A DNA stretch of 64,000 nt, taken from positions 1-64,000 of the forward strand of contig NZ_CALUYL010000017.1 of NCBI RefSeq assembly GCF_944324995.1, written 5' to 3'. This DNA comes from an uncultured Mailhella sp. GTDB lineage: Bacteria; Desulfobacterota; Desulfovibrionia; Desulfovibrionales; Desulfovibrionaceae. The translations under genes and the position numbers were made by a program. A model generated the notes under the pieces. It was not told where the DNA came from. It made no database searches and saw only the letters and a program-made list of their open reading frames with translations. This document shows positions 1 to 8,215 of this stretch, piece after piece. Numbering within the stretch: the first letter of the stretch is position 1; every line of letters begins with the position of its first letter.

Positions 1-2
1 CT

Positions 3-860
3 GCCTATGAAGCCGATGTGAGCGACAAGGCGGCCATGCTCAGTATCATGATCGTCCACCACATCGACTGCGTCATGCACTTTGCCGGCCTCAAGGCCGT
101 GGGCGAATCGGTGAAAAAGCCGCTCGCCTACTATCGCAACAACATCGACACCACGCTCACGCTGCTGGAATGCATGCAGGAGTGCGGCGTTCACAACATT
201 GTGTTTTCCTCGTCGGCCACGGTGTACGGGGAGGAGAATCCCTATCCGTACGTGGAAACCATGCCGCGCGGCCGCTGTTCCAATCCCTACGGCTGGACCA
301 AGTCCATGATGGAACAGATTCTGGAAGACGCTGCCCGGGCCGATTCCGCTCTCTCAGTGGTGCTGCTGCGCTATTTCAATCCCATAGGCGCGCACGAATC
401 CGGCCGCATCGGTGAAGATCCGCAGGGCATTCCGAACAATCTCATGCCGTATGTGGCGCAGGTGACCGTGGGGCGTCGCGATCATCTCACCATTTTCGGC
501 AATGACTATCCCACCCCGGATGGAACCTGTCGCCGCGACTACATCCACGTCATGGATCTTGCTGCCGGACACGTTCGGGCCGTGGAATACGCCGCCGATC
601 ACAAGGGAACGGAAATTTTCAATCTTGGCACCGGTAGGCCTTATAGTGTTCTTGATATTGTGAACGCGTTTGAGCGCAGCAGCGGTATCCATGTGAAATA
701 TGAATTCGGTCCACGCCGTGAAGGCGATCTGCCCGAGTTCTGGGCCAATGCCGATAAAGCCCAAACGATTCTTGGCTGGGCGGCTAAGCGATCCCTTGAC
801 GAAATGTGCCGTGATACTTGGAACTGGCAGAGACAGAACCCGAAAGGGTATATAGAATAA
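3..860 (+). CDS. galE: UDP-glucose 4-epimerase, 5' truncated
   Basis: Interconverts UDP-glucose and UDP-galactose with bound NAD in the cytoplasm, supplying galactose for surface polysaccharide. The reading frame is open from the window edge (first codons Ala-Tyr-Glu-Ala-Asp) to TAA, so the N-terminal Rossmann GxxGxxG part lies outside. Seen here are HFAGLKAVGES, the catalytic SSSATVYG block and the YGWTK (YxxxK) motif, plus the C-terminal substrate region (RRDYIHVMDLA, FNLGTGRPYSVLD). About 285 residues remain of a usual ~335. An internal GTG at 18 is not the true start because homology-like sequence continues upstream. The gene stands alone in front of an AT-rich, mobile-element-marked stretch. 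Confidence 0.93.
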   Translation, partial: AYEADVSDKAAMLSIMIVHHIDCVMHFAGLKAVGESVKKPLAYYRNNIDTTLTLLECMQECGVHNIVFSSSATVYGEENPYPYVETMPRGRCSNPYGWTKSMMEQILEDAARADSALSVVLLRYFNPIGAHESGRIGEDPQGIPNNLMPYVAQVTVGRRDHLTIFGNDYPTPDGTCRRDYIHVMDLAAGHVRAVEYAADHKGTEIFNLGTGRPYSVLDIVNAFERSSGIHVKYEFGPRREGDLPEFWANADKAQTILGWAAKRSLDEMCRDTWNWQRQNPKGYIE

Positions 861-1117
861 AAACTGTTTTAAATACTAACTTAGTCTGTTACTCTTTTAG
901 TAAAAATACTAGAATAGTAATACAAGTATGTTATATAGCATGGTATAGTTTCATAAAAATATGTCATTAATAACTACTTATAAGTAAAATTTTATATTTA
1001 CATGAAGAGAATCAATTTTATGAACGATCCTATTTTAGTTAATGTTTTCATGTGGTTGGGCAAAATGAAGCAACCGGCCCCCCTGCTTAGTAGGTGAGCC
1101 ACAAAACGCTTATATCT
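861..1117. other. AT-rich intergenic stretch
   Basis: No gene seen. Base composition drops sharply to AT-rich immediately after the galE stop, unlike the rest of the window, and the stretch ends at a degraded IS200-type element. This is consistent with acquired DNA between galE and the tRNA-Arg gene. The C-run near 1078-1083 and GGTGAGCC at 1094-1101 could belong to the element's left end, but no boundary can be fixed. Confidence 0.5.
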
Positions 1118-1178
1118 AAAACACCTTTTCGATAAGACGGAGTTGTTCAGCTTCCTGTTCTCATCGAAAAGGTGTTTT
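1118..1178 (+). repeat. 16-bp inverted repeat before tnpA remnant
   Basis: AAAACACCTTTTCGAT (1118-1133) and its exact complement (1163-1178) are separated by 29 nt; the right arm runs straight into T residues (1175-1181) and the ATG at 1182. In IS200 a hairpin in this place blocks incoming transcription and hides the ribosome binding site. The T-run after the stem also makes it a plausible terminator for transcripts coming from galE. Confidence 0.7.
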
Positions 1179-1181
1179 TTT

Positions 1182-1364
1182 ATGGCGAAAGAACAAAATT
1201 TGACACATACGAAATGGGAATGTGAGTGCCATATTGTCCTCTTTTACAACTGTAGGAAGTACCGACATGGCAATAGGAGATTCTGGAGAGTGGGATATTC
1301 AGCACATTGGAGAGAAAAGAAGAGGGCAAGCGAAAAGTCGAGAGAACTTTCCCTGAGCTGGTAA
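1182..1364 (+). pseudogene. Degraded IS200-type transposase (TnpA) remnant
   Basis: The frame starts MAKEQNLTHTKWECECHIV, which resembles the N-terminus of IS200/IS605 Y1 transposases (typically ...HTRWECKYHIVFIPKYRRK). The similarity fades after the KYRHG segment and the frame ends at 60 codons, against roughly 140-150 for an intact TnpA. A +2 frame over 1283-1360 stays open with an IL..L pattern, suggesting frameshifting indels. The HUH histidine pair and catalytic tyrosine are absent, so it cannot be active. Identification rests on the first ~25 residues and the preceding hairpin. Confidence 0.55.
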
Positions 1365-1414
1365 GTATTTCCCCTTTGGATGTTGGAAAGCAGAGATAAT
1401 AAAAAGCATACAAA

Positions 1415-1448
1415 AAGAGGTCAGGCGTATTCTTGCACCTGACCTCTT
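1415..1448 (-). terminator. Intrinsic terminator of tRNA-Arg
   Basis: The 11-bp perfect stem AAGAGGTCAGG/CCTGACCTCTT (1415-1425 with 1438-1448) is followed on the minus strand by a T-rich tail (complement of the A-run at 1412-1416). It lies just downstream of the minus-strand tRNA gene. Confidence 0.85.
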
Positions 1449-1457
1449 GATTGCAAA

Positions 1458-1534
<77 letters not shown>

Positions 1535-1664
1535 ACGAGTAGAGAGATTAGCCCTTGGGTACGAGACTGTCAAGGGCAGGAAAAGCGCATTGACAAGGCG
1601 GCGTCATGAAGCGCTGCGTCGCCCGGTATGGGCGGCCGCTGCTTCATGCGCCGCACAATACGGC

Positions 1665-2030
1665 TCAGGAAATCTTTTCGATGTAGCGCACGCGAAGGTG
1701 CAGATCCTTCGCATCGGCGTTCCTCTTTTTGCCGATTTCGCCCGTGATTCTGACGGTGTCCTGAGGCGTGACGTCAAGCTGACCGAACACGTGCGGAGGA
1801 ATGTCTATGGTCATGGTGCCGCTCTTGTCCTGGAAGGTGTATCTGTTTTTCTCCAGATGTTTGACGATGTTGCCTTCGAGAACGCAGGTGGTCATGTCGC
1901 CGGCCTTGACGGCAGCCTGCACGGTGTTGATGATCTCCTGGCTGTCGCTGGGGCCCCGGAATCCGGCATACGCCGAGGTCGACATCAGCAGAGCTATGGA
2001 CAGGGATGCGGCCAGAACGGAAATTTTCAT
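1665..2030 (-). CDS. YgiW/YdeI-family periplasmic OB-fold protein
   Basis: A 121-residue secreted protein. Residues 1-22 form a signal peptide ending STSAYA. The rest matches the bacterial OB-fold (BOF) family: GDMTTCVLEGNIVKHL, YTFQDKSGTMTIDIP, TVRITGEIGKK and a closing R..YIEKI strand. Family members (YgiW, YdeI) are linked to stress tolerance, and the exact ligand is not known. The start is set by GGAGG six bases before the ATG. It is monocistronic, with the tRNA-Arg gene downstream on the same strand. Confidence 0.85.
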   Translation of the reverse strand: MKISVLAASLSIALLMSTSAYAGFRGPSDSQEIINTVQAAVKAGDMTTCVLEGNIVKHLEKNRYTFQDKSGTMTIDIPPHVFGQLDVTPQDTVRITGEIGKKRNADAKDLHLRVRYIEKIS

Positions 2031-2372
2031 GCTATCCTCCGGTACGAAAGACGAATATGAATGTCGTTACGGGTGATGGTAGAGTATTTTTATAACGGCT
2101 GCAACAGAGGAAGTCTGTTTCATGACAATTTTAAAATACTTGAAAGGACACAGAGTATTTTTGACTCACAGCGGCACTGTTTGACAATCGTTAAATGCAA
2201 GAACGACCGCCCGAAGAGACGTGCTTTCGGAACGGTCGTTCTGTCGTATCTGGAAGAATCTGTTGCGGCCTTCAGGCTCGGGGAGCGGCGATACCGCCCG
2301 GAAAGCGCGGTCAAGCCGGATCTTCATGCTCCCGCCATGCGTACCCCGGACGTCTGGAAGGCCGTGCGTGCG
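2031..2372. other. Intergenic region with long imperfect hairpin
   Basis: No gene seen. It should contain the promoter of the upstream-oriented OB-fold gene. A two-part stem, GAACGACCG/CGGTCGTTC (2201-2209 with 2233-2241) and CCGAA/TTCGG (2211-2215 with 2226-2230), lies roughly midway between two minus-strand genes. Neither side has a T-run, so it is not a classical terminator, although it may end the VOC gene transcript. Confidence 0.5.
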
Positions 2373-2741
2373 TCAGACTTCGGCGCCGACGCGCATGAGC
2401 TCGAAGGTCACGCCCTGCGGTCCGGCCACAAAGGAGCAGTTGTCGCTCGCCTTGTTGATCAGCTTGCAGCCGAATTCGTTGACGAGCGTTTCCGCCATGA
2501 TGTTGGGATCGTCCACGCGGATGCCGAGGTGGTTCACGCCGCAGGCGGAACCGTCGGGCATGGGGGCGTCGGCGGGAATTTTCTTGAGGAAGATCTGCAC
2601 GCCGGAGAGCGTGACGACGGCGCCGTCGGCTCCGCCGAATTTGCGGAAGCGGATGAATTCAGCGCCGAAGGCCTTGGTCCAGAACGCAATCATGGCGTCA
2701 AGGTCGGTGCAGCAAAGATGGACATGATCGAAAGAAGTCAT
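2373..2741 (-). CDS. VOC (glyoxalase/bleomycin-resistance) family protein
   Basis: A 122-residue single-module vicinal-oxygen-chelate protein. It has the paired beta-alpha-beta-beta-beta pattern: FDHVHLCCTDLDAMIAFW at the N-terminus, GVNHLGIRVDD starting the second half and GVTFELMRVG at the end. His in DHVHL, His in VNHLG and Glu in FELM are in the usual metal-ligand places. The family contains glyoxalase I, methylmalonyl-CoA epimerase and dioxygenases; nothing here selects among them. GAGG precedes the ATG. It lies 217 bp downstream of hom on the same strand and may share its transcript. Confidence 0.8.
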   Translation of the reverse strand: MTSFDHVHLCCTDLDAMIAFWTKAFGAEFIRFRKFGGADGAVVTLSGVQIFLKKIPADAPMPDGSACGVNHLGIRVDDPNIMAETLVNEFGCKLINKASDNCSFVAGPQGVTFELMRVGAEV

Positions 2742-2958
2742 GGCATGCCTCGATGGTAGAGCGTTGTGACGGAGAACGGAGAAAAAATGCGCGCGAGAGG
2801 GCGCTCTTTCTGCGTGCTGTCGTTTTGCGTGCCCGCGTGTGCGGGAACGGAATGTTTGTCCGGCTGGCGTATTTTCTGAAAACGCGGCGGCGTTCGTCGA
2901 AAGAGAAAACGCCGAATGTGCGCCGCTTCGGAGGCGGCGACGCCCGCGTAGGTCAGTT

Positions 2959-4278
2959 TCAGGCTCCCTCCGCCTCGTTTCCGCTGAAGGCGAGAATGCG
3001 GAAGCAGGTGGCGGGCACGAGCAGGGTTCCGTCTTCGTGGAGAATGCGGGTGGCCTTCTTGATGGCCCGGCCGGTGGTGTCGTGCGTCATGAGCACGAGG
3101 GAAACGCAGTCGTCGCGGGTGGCCGCCTTCTGGATGAGCTGGGCGAAGCTGATGCCTTCCTTGGCGAACACGGTGGCGATGTCGCGCAGCACGCCGGGGG
3201 TGTCGCGCACGGTGGCGCGCACGTACCAGGGGCTTTCCGCCTCGTCGGAAGGAAGAATTTCGGCGTCGGGCAGGGTATGAACGAAGCCGGTGTTGGCTTC
3301 GGAGCTGTTCACGTCGTCGCGGCGGGCCAGGGCCAGCAGATCGCCGAGCACGGCGCTGGCCGTGGGGCGGCTGCCTGCGCCGAGGCCGTGCAGGAACAGC
3401 GAGCCGACGGCGTTGCCTTCGATGCGCACGGCGTTGTAGGCGCCGTTCACCCGGGCAAGGAGCATGGAGTGATGCACGAGCGCGGGGAACACGCCGGCTT
3501 CGATTTTGCCGTTTTCGTCGCGGGCCTGACCGATGAGCTTGATGCGGTAGCCGAACTCGCGGGCGAACTGGATGTCCAGCGGATTGAGGCCGCGGATGCC
3601 TTCGATGGAGAGCTGGGAGAAATCGTAGTGGACGCCCCAGGCCAGTCGGATGAGCAGCACCAGCTTGTGGGCGGCGTCCTGCCCGTCGATGTCCAGCGAG
3701 GGATCGGCTTCGGCAAGGCCGAGATCCTGCGCTTCCTTGAGCGCGGTGGGGAAGTCGAAGCCGTGGCTGTTCATTTCGGAAAGAATGTAGTTGGACGTGC
3801 CGTTTAGGATGCCCATCACCGAGGTGATGTGGTTGCCGGCAAGGCTGTCGCGCAGGGTCTGAATGACGGGAATGGCGCCCGCGGAACTGGCTTCGTAGCC
3901 GAGGGCCACGTTTTTCCTTGCGGCGAGCGAGAAGATTTCCCGACCGTATTCCGCAAGCAGCGCCTTGTTGGCCGTGACGACGGACTTGCCGTTTTCCATG
4001 GAGCGCAGAATCAGTTCCCGGGCCGTGGTGGTTCCGCCCATGAGCTCCACGACCACCTGAATGTCGGGATCGTCGGCGAGTGACAGGGCGTTGTCGGTGA
4101 GAACGACGCCTGCGGGCAGATCGCGCTTTTTGGCGAGATTGTGGACGGCCACCGCCTTGATCGTAATTTCGCGGCCGGTTCTGCGCAGAATTTCGTCGTG
4201 ATTCTTTTGCAGCATTTCCACGAGGCCGCTGCCGACCGTACCGAGGCCGGCGATACCGATGCAAAGGTTCTGAGACAT
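2959..4278 (-). CDS. hom: Homoserine dehydrogenase
   Basis: Reduces aspartate semialdehyde to homoserine with NAD(P)H, the branch point to threonine and methionine. The 439 residues comprise an N-terminal Rossmann domain (IGIAGLGTVGSGLVEML), the catalytic domain with the family signature around AHKLVLLIRLAWG, and a C-terminal ACT domain (roughly residues 355-430, starting WYVRATVRDTPGVLRDIA) that usually mediates threonine feedback. Length is typical. The start has GGAG upstream. It follows the alaC-type aminotransferase by 177 bp, so the two amino-acid genes may be one unit. Confidence 0.95.
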   Translation of the reverse strand: MSQNLCIGIAGLGTVGSGLVEMLQKNHDEILRRTGREITIKAVAVHNLAKKRDLPAGVVLTDNALSLADDPDIQVVVELMGGTTTARELILRSMENGKSVVTANKALLAEYGREIFSLAARKNVALGYEASSAGAIPVIQTLRDSLAGNHITSVMGILNGTSNYILSEMNSHGFDFPTALKEAQDLGLAEADPSLDIDGQDAAHKLVLLIRLAWGVHYDFSQLSIEGIRGLNPLDIQFAREFGYRIKLIGQARDENGKIEAGVFPALVHHSMLLARVNGAYNAVRIEGNAVGSLFLHGLGAGSRPTASAVLGDLLALARRDDVNSSEANTGFVHTLPDAEILPSDEAESPWYVRATVRDTPGVLRDIATVFAKEGISFAQLIQKAATRDDCVSLVLMTHDTTGRAIKKATRILHEDGTLLVPATCFRILAFSGNEAEGA

Positions 4279-4408
4279 GCAAGCTCCAAAGGAGGAAAGA
4301 GGTTGTGCCGGAAGTGCCGACGGCGGATTTTTCCGGTGTTGCGGGGCCTGGCGGTTGGCGGCCCGGCCGTCCGGAGTATCCGCCGGGGGCCGGCGTGATG
4401 TCGAACGG

Positions 4409-4449
4409 CGCTCAAAGACGGGCGCACATGTTTCGCCCGTCTTTGAGCG
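4409..4449. terminator. Perfect 16-bp hairpin after alaC
   Basis: CGCTCAAAGACGGGCG (4409-4424) and its exact complement (4434-4449) flank a 9-nt loop. The stem begins seven bases after the aminotransferase stop on the minus strand. There is no T-run on either side, so it may work as a non-canonical terminator or an mRNA 3' stabiliser between alaC and hom. Confidence 0.6.
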
Positions 4450-4455
4450 GAGGGA

Positions 4456-5631
4456 TCAGCCTTCCTGAAGCACCTTCTTGATGCCCTGAAGGGCCTGTCT
4501 GGTGCGTTTCTGGTTTTCGATGAGGGCAAAGCGCACGTATTCGTCGCCCATCTGTCCGAATCCGATGCCCGGCTGCACGGCCACGTGGCCCTTCTGCAGC
4601 AGCAGCTTGGAAAATTCCATGGAGCCCATGGCGCGGAATGGTTCGGGAATGCGGCCCCACGCGAACATGGTGGCCTTGGGCGGCGTGATGGGCCAGCCTA
4701 TGCGGTTGAGGCCCGCGCAGAGTACGTCGCGGCGCTTGCGGTATTCGTCGCAGATTTTTTCCACGGCGTCGCGCGGGGCGTTGAGGCCCACGGTGGCCGC
4801 AATCTGGATGGGCTGGAAGATGCCGTAGTCGAGATAGCTCTTGATGCGGGTGAGAATGTGGACGAGGTCGCGGTTGCCGAGGCAGAAGCCCATGCGCCAT
4901 CCGGCCATGGAGTAGCCCTTGGTCATGGAATAGAATTCCACGCCTACGTCTTCCGCGCCCTTGGCCTGCAGGAAGCTCGGGGCCTTGTAGCCGTCGTAGC
5001 ACAGATCGGCGTAGGCCATGTCGTGGATGACCCACATTTTGTGTTCCTTGGCGAATTCCACGATGCGCTCGAAGAAGGGCAGATCCACGACCTGCGTGGT
5101 GGGGTTCTGTGGATAGCTGATGATGAGCAGCTTGGGCTTGGGCCAGGTCTGCTTGGTGGCGGTGAGCAGATCTTCAAAGAAGTCGCGGTCTTCGGCCACG
5201 GGAATGCGGCGCACGTCGGCCCCGCAGATGACGGGGGCGTACACGTGGATGGGATAGGTGGGATCGGGCGCGAACACGACGTCGCCGGGGTTCAGCATGG
5301 CGAGGCACAGATGGGCGAGCCCCTCCTTGGAACCGATGGTGGCTATGGCCTGCGTTTCGGGATCGAGATGCACGTCGTAGCGGCGGGCGTAGAGATCGCA
5401 GATGGCCTTGCGCAGGTTCGGAATGCCGCGGGAAACGGAATAGCGGTGATTCACGGGCTTGCGGGCCGCTTCGCACAGTTTGTCCACGATGAATTTGGGC
5501 GTCGGCAGATCGGGATTGCCCATGGACAGGTCAACGATGTCGATGTTCTGCTGGCGGAGCTGCTTCTTGATGTCTCCCACAACGGCGAAGGCGTAGGGAG
5601 GGAGACGGTCTATCCTCGAAAATTCGGGCAT
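4456..5631 (-). CDS. alaC: AlaC-type PLP-dependent aminotransferase
   Basis: A fold-type I class I/II aminotransferase of 391 residues whose whole length resembles E. coli AlaC (glutamate-pyruvate transaminase): [33 protein letters not shown] and [11 protein letters not shown]. The PLP lysine is in [15 protein letters not shown], and the [13 protein letters not shown] segment is also conserved. It probably interconverts pyruvate/glutamate and alanine/2-oxoglutarate. In Desulfovibrio relatives such proteins are sometimes named LL-diaminopimelate aminotransferase, so that role cannot be excluded. GAGGACAGT precedes the ATG, and a sigma70-like promoter lies about 210 bp upstream. Confidence 0.85.
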   Translation of the reverse strand: MPEFSRIDRLPPYAFAVVGDIKKQLRQQNIDIVDLSMGNPDLPTPKFIVDKLCEAARKPVNHRYSVSRGIPNLRKAICDLYARRYDVHLDPETQAIATIGSKEGLAHLCLAMLNPGDVVFAPDPTYPIHVYAPVICGADVRRIPVAEDRDFFEDLLTATKQTWPKPKLLIISYPQNPTTQVVDLPFFERIVEFAKEHKMWVIHDMAYADLCYDGYKAPSFLQAKGAEDVGVEFYSMTKGYSMAGWRMGFCLGNRDLVHILTRIKSYLDYGIFQPIQIAATVGLNAPRDAVEKICDEYRKRRDVLCAGLNRIGWPITPPKATMFAWGRIPEPFRAMGSMEFSKLLLQKGHVAVQPGIGFGQMGDEYVRFALIENQKRTRQALQGIKKVLQEG

Positions 5632-5849
5632 ACTGTCCTCACAGTACGGAAAAAGCCAGGCCGGGCCGTGCGTTTTCCCGGGGCGCTGGCATGACGCTTC
5701 CGGGCTGCCTCGACGCAGTCTGAACTGCTGAGGATTACTGGCATGCCGGGCGCTTGCGCGGCATACGGCGGGGTGCAGACCTTGGACGATGCCGGGAACG
5801 CGCTGGCATGACGCGCACCCGACGGAGTCTGCCTTGATGATATTTCCTG

Positions 5850-5879
5850 TTTATAGTAGTACATCAAGGGAGTTGTAAA
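5850..5879 (-). promoter_or_regulatory. Predicted sigma70-type promoter of alaC
   Basis: On the minus strand the -35 is TTTACA (5874-5879) and the -10 is TATAAA (5850-5855), with an 18-nt spacer. The element would give a leader of about 210 nt before alaC. The -10 overlaps the spacer of a CCTTGATG/CATCAAGG dyad, a possible operator. Confidence 0.5.
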
Positions 5880-5882
5880 GAG

Positions 5883-5915
5883 GCCGGCATGAGGGCTGCC
5901 CGGCTTTTCTTTTTC
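5883..5915 (+). terminator. Possible attenuator in front of recD2
   Basis: The short stem GCCGG/CCGGC with a 12-nt loop is followed by TTTTCTTTTTCT on the plus strand, 27 nt before the recD2 start. No plus-strand gene precedes it, so if functional it would attenuate recD2 mRNA or end a very short RNA. The stem is only 5 bp. Confidence 0.3.
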
Positions 5916-5941
5916 TATAACAGAGCCCGTGGCGGAAAAAT

Positions 5942-8215
5942 ATGGAACAAATGGATATGCTGACCCAGGATGGCGCCGACAGCCCGGAGGAATTTTCCGG
6001 CACGCTGGAGCGCGTGGTCTTCCACAATGCGGAAAACGGCTGGACGGTATTCCGGCTCCGCGTGGAGGGACGGGAAGATCCGGTGGCCGTGGTGGGCAGC
6101 ATGTCGTCGCCGCAGCCCGGCGCCCGGCTGCGCGTGAAGGGCCGCTGGATCAAGCATCCGAAGTTCGGCCGCCAGATACAGATGACCTCGTTCGAGGAAG
6201 AGCTGCCCGCCACCGAAGAGGGAATACGGCTTTTTCTCGCGTCCGGCTGCATCAAGGGCATAGGGCCGAAGTGGGCCGACCGCATCGTGGCGCACTTCGG
6301 CGCAAGCACGCTCGACGTCATGGATCACGACCCCGAGCGCATGCTCGAACTGCCCCGTTTCGGCAAAAAGCGCCTGGAAGCCATGAAGGCCTCCTGGGCG
6401 GAGCATCAGGGCATCCGCGAGCTCATGATTTTTCTTCAGCCCCACGGCGTCACGGCCGGGCTTTCGGTGCGCATCTATCGTCAGTACGGCGCGCAGGCGC
6501 TGGCCGTGGTGCGAGAGAATCCCTACCGCCTGGCCATGGACATTCACGGCATAGGCTTCACCACGGCGGACGCGCTGGCCCGCAAGCTCGGCTTCGACGA
6601 ATCAAGCCCTCTGCGGGCCGAGGCCGGCGTACTGTATCTGCTCATGCGCCTCACCGAAGACGGGCACGTGTACTATCCGCGCAATCTGCTGGTGGACGAG
6701 GCCGTGCAGAAGCTTTCCATTCCCCCGGAAATGGCGGACGAGGCCGTGTCCGATCTTGAGCGCGAGGAGCGCGTGGTTATCGAGGACCTCGGCGATCACG
6801 AAGGCGTGTACCTCACGCGCAACTACATTTATGAATCGAAGATAGCCTTCTACATGCACAGGCTGCTGCATTCGCCGAAGTCCGTGCACATTCCCGAGCC
6901 GAAAAAACTGGTGAAGCGGGTCATTTCCGCCATGCCCATGGAGCTTGCCGAAGAGCAGAAGCAGGCCGTCTATACGGCCGCCGCCTCCAAGGTCATGGTG
7001 CTCACCGGCGGCCCCGGCACGGGCAAGACCACCATTCTGAACGCCATCATCAAGGTGTTTCAGGAGGCCAGGGCGCGTATTCTGCTGGCCGCGCCCACGG
7101 GCCGCGCCGCCAAGCGCATGTCCGAGGCGAGCGGCATGGAGGCCCGGACCATTCATCGGCTGCTGGAGTACAGTCCTTCGGAAGACGGCTTCAACCGCAA
7201 CGAAAACAATCCTCTCGCGTGCGGACTGCTGGTGGTGGACGAGGCTTCCATGATGGACACCATGCTCATGTATCATCTGGTGAAGGCCGCGCCCGTGGGA
7301 GCCACGTTCATTCTGGTGGGCGACGTGAATCAGCTCCCCTCCGTGGGGCCGGGCAACGTGCTGCGCGACGTCATCGCGTCGGGCGCGGTGCCCGTGGTGG
7401 AGCTTCTGGAAGTGTTCCGCCAGGCCGCGGAAAGCGACATCATCTGCAACGCGCACCTCATCAACAAGGGCGAGCTGCCGGAACTGCATCAGCGGGCGGG
7501 CCAGAAAACGGACTTCTATTTCTTCAAGCAGGACGATCCCGAGGCCGCCGCCGATCTCGTGGTGGACCTCGTGCGCGACCGCATTCCCCGCAAGTTCGGC
7601 TTTCACACGGAAGACATTCAGGTTCTCTCGCCCATGCTGCGCGGAGCCGTGGGCGTGAACAGTCTGAACCGCCGTCTTCAGGACGCCGTGAATCCGCAGC
7701 CGACTTCTCTGGTGCGGGGCGAGAGACAGTTCCGCCTGAACGACCGGGTCATGCAGGTGCGCAACAACTACGACAAGGACGTGTTCAACGGCGACACCGG
7801 CACCATCATTTATCTGGACGCCGAAGAGCGCGAAGTGACCGTGCGCTTCGACGACCGCAACGTGAACTATCTCTGGGAGGAAATGGACGAGCTTGTTCCG
7901 GCCTACGCCATTTCCATTCACAAGTCGCAGGGCGGCGAGTATCCGGTGGTGGTCATTCCGCTCATGATGCAGCATTTCATGCTGCTGCAGCGCAACCTGG
8001 TGTACACCGCGGTGACGCGCGGACGCAAAATGGTGGTGCTGGTGGGCGAGTGGCGGGCGCTGGCCATAGCGGTGAAGAACAATCACATCCGCAGACGTTA
8101 TACCTGGCTGGCGCATCGGCTGGCCGGCAGCGAAGGATCGGTGCATGCCGACATGCTGCCCGAAGTGGGCTCTTCCTCCGGACGCCGCGCGGGAAAGGAC
8201 GTGAAAACATCATGA
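5942..8215 (+). CDS. recD2: RecD2-type ATP-dependent DNA helicase
   Basis: A 5'-3' superfamily 1B helicase of RecD2 type (not part of RecBCD), used in DNA repair and replication-fork maintenance. The 757 residues hold an N-terminal OB-like domain, helix-hairpin-helix segments (SGCIKGIGPKWADRI, DIHGIGFTTADALARKL), Walker A GGPGTGKTT near residue 355, Walker B VVDEASM, and the C-terminal UvrD-like motif YAISIHKSQGGEYPVV. Length fits RecD2 (about 720-800), against about 600 for RecD. Three ATGs occur within six codons, so the first is a choice. The next gene overlaps its stop codon. Confidence 0.93.
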   Translation: MEQMDMLTQDGADSPEEFSGTLERVVFHNAENGWTVFRLRVEGREDPVAVVGSMSSPQPGARLRVKGRWIKHPKFGRQIQMTSFEEELPATEEGIRLFLASGCIKGIGPKWADRIVAHFGASTLDVMDHDPERMLELPRFGKKRLEAMKASWAEHQGIRELMIFLQPHGVTAGLSVRIYRQYGAQALAVVRENPYRLAMDIHGIGFTTADALARKLGFDESSPLRAEAGVLYLLMRLTEDGHVYYPRNLLVDEAVQKLSIPPEMADEAVSDLEREERVVIEDLGDHEGVYLTRNYIYESKIAFYMHRLLHSPKSVHIPEPKKLVKRVISAMPMELAEEQKQAVYTAAASKVMVLTGGPGTGKTTILNAIIKVFQEARARILLAAPTGRAAKRMSEASGMEARTIHRLLEYSPSEDGFNRNENNPLACGLLVVDEASMMDTMLMYHLVKAAPVGATFILVGDVNQLPSVGPGNVLRDVIASGAVPVVELLEVFRQAAESDIICNAHLINKGELPELHQRAGQKTDFYFFKQDDPEAAADLVVDLVRDRIPRKFGFHTEDIQVLSPMLRGAVGVNSLNRRLQDAVNPQPTSLVRGERQFRLNDRVMQVRNNYDKDVFNGDTGTIIYLDAEEREVTVRFDDRNVNYLWEEMDELVPAYAISIHKSQGGEYPVVVIPLMMQHFMLLQRNLVYTAVTRGRKMVVLVGEWRALAIAVKNNHIRRRYTWLAHRLAGSEGSVHADMLPEVGSSSGRRAGKDVKTS

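Larger units (their letters stand above)
1118..1364 (+). mobile_element. IS200/IS605-type element remnant
   Basis: A perfect 16-bp inverted repeat sits immediately before an ATG whose product begins like IS200-family TnpA (see the pseudogene entry). IS200 elements carry such a hairpin between the left end and tnpA. The coding part decays after about 30 codons, no right end is visible, and the extent given covers only the hairpin plus the degraded frame. Confidence 0.55.
5632..5941. other. Divergent intergenic region, alaC/recD2
   Basis: No gene seen. It holds the alaC promoter, an inverted repeat CCTTGATG/CATCAAGG (5832-5839 with 5862-5869), and two exact copies of the 15-mer GCGCTGGCATGACGC (5683-5697 and 5800-5814) inside the presumed alaC leader. 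A GCCGG/CCGGC stem (5883-5887 with 5900-5904) is followed by a T-rich tract ahead of recD2. Confidence 0.5.

Noticed and set aside
2839..5694. Plus-strand frames opposite hom and alaC
   Set aside because: Low-complexity His/Val/Gly-rich translations mirroring well-defined minus-strand enzymes.
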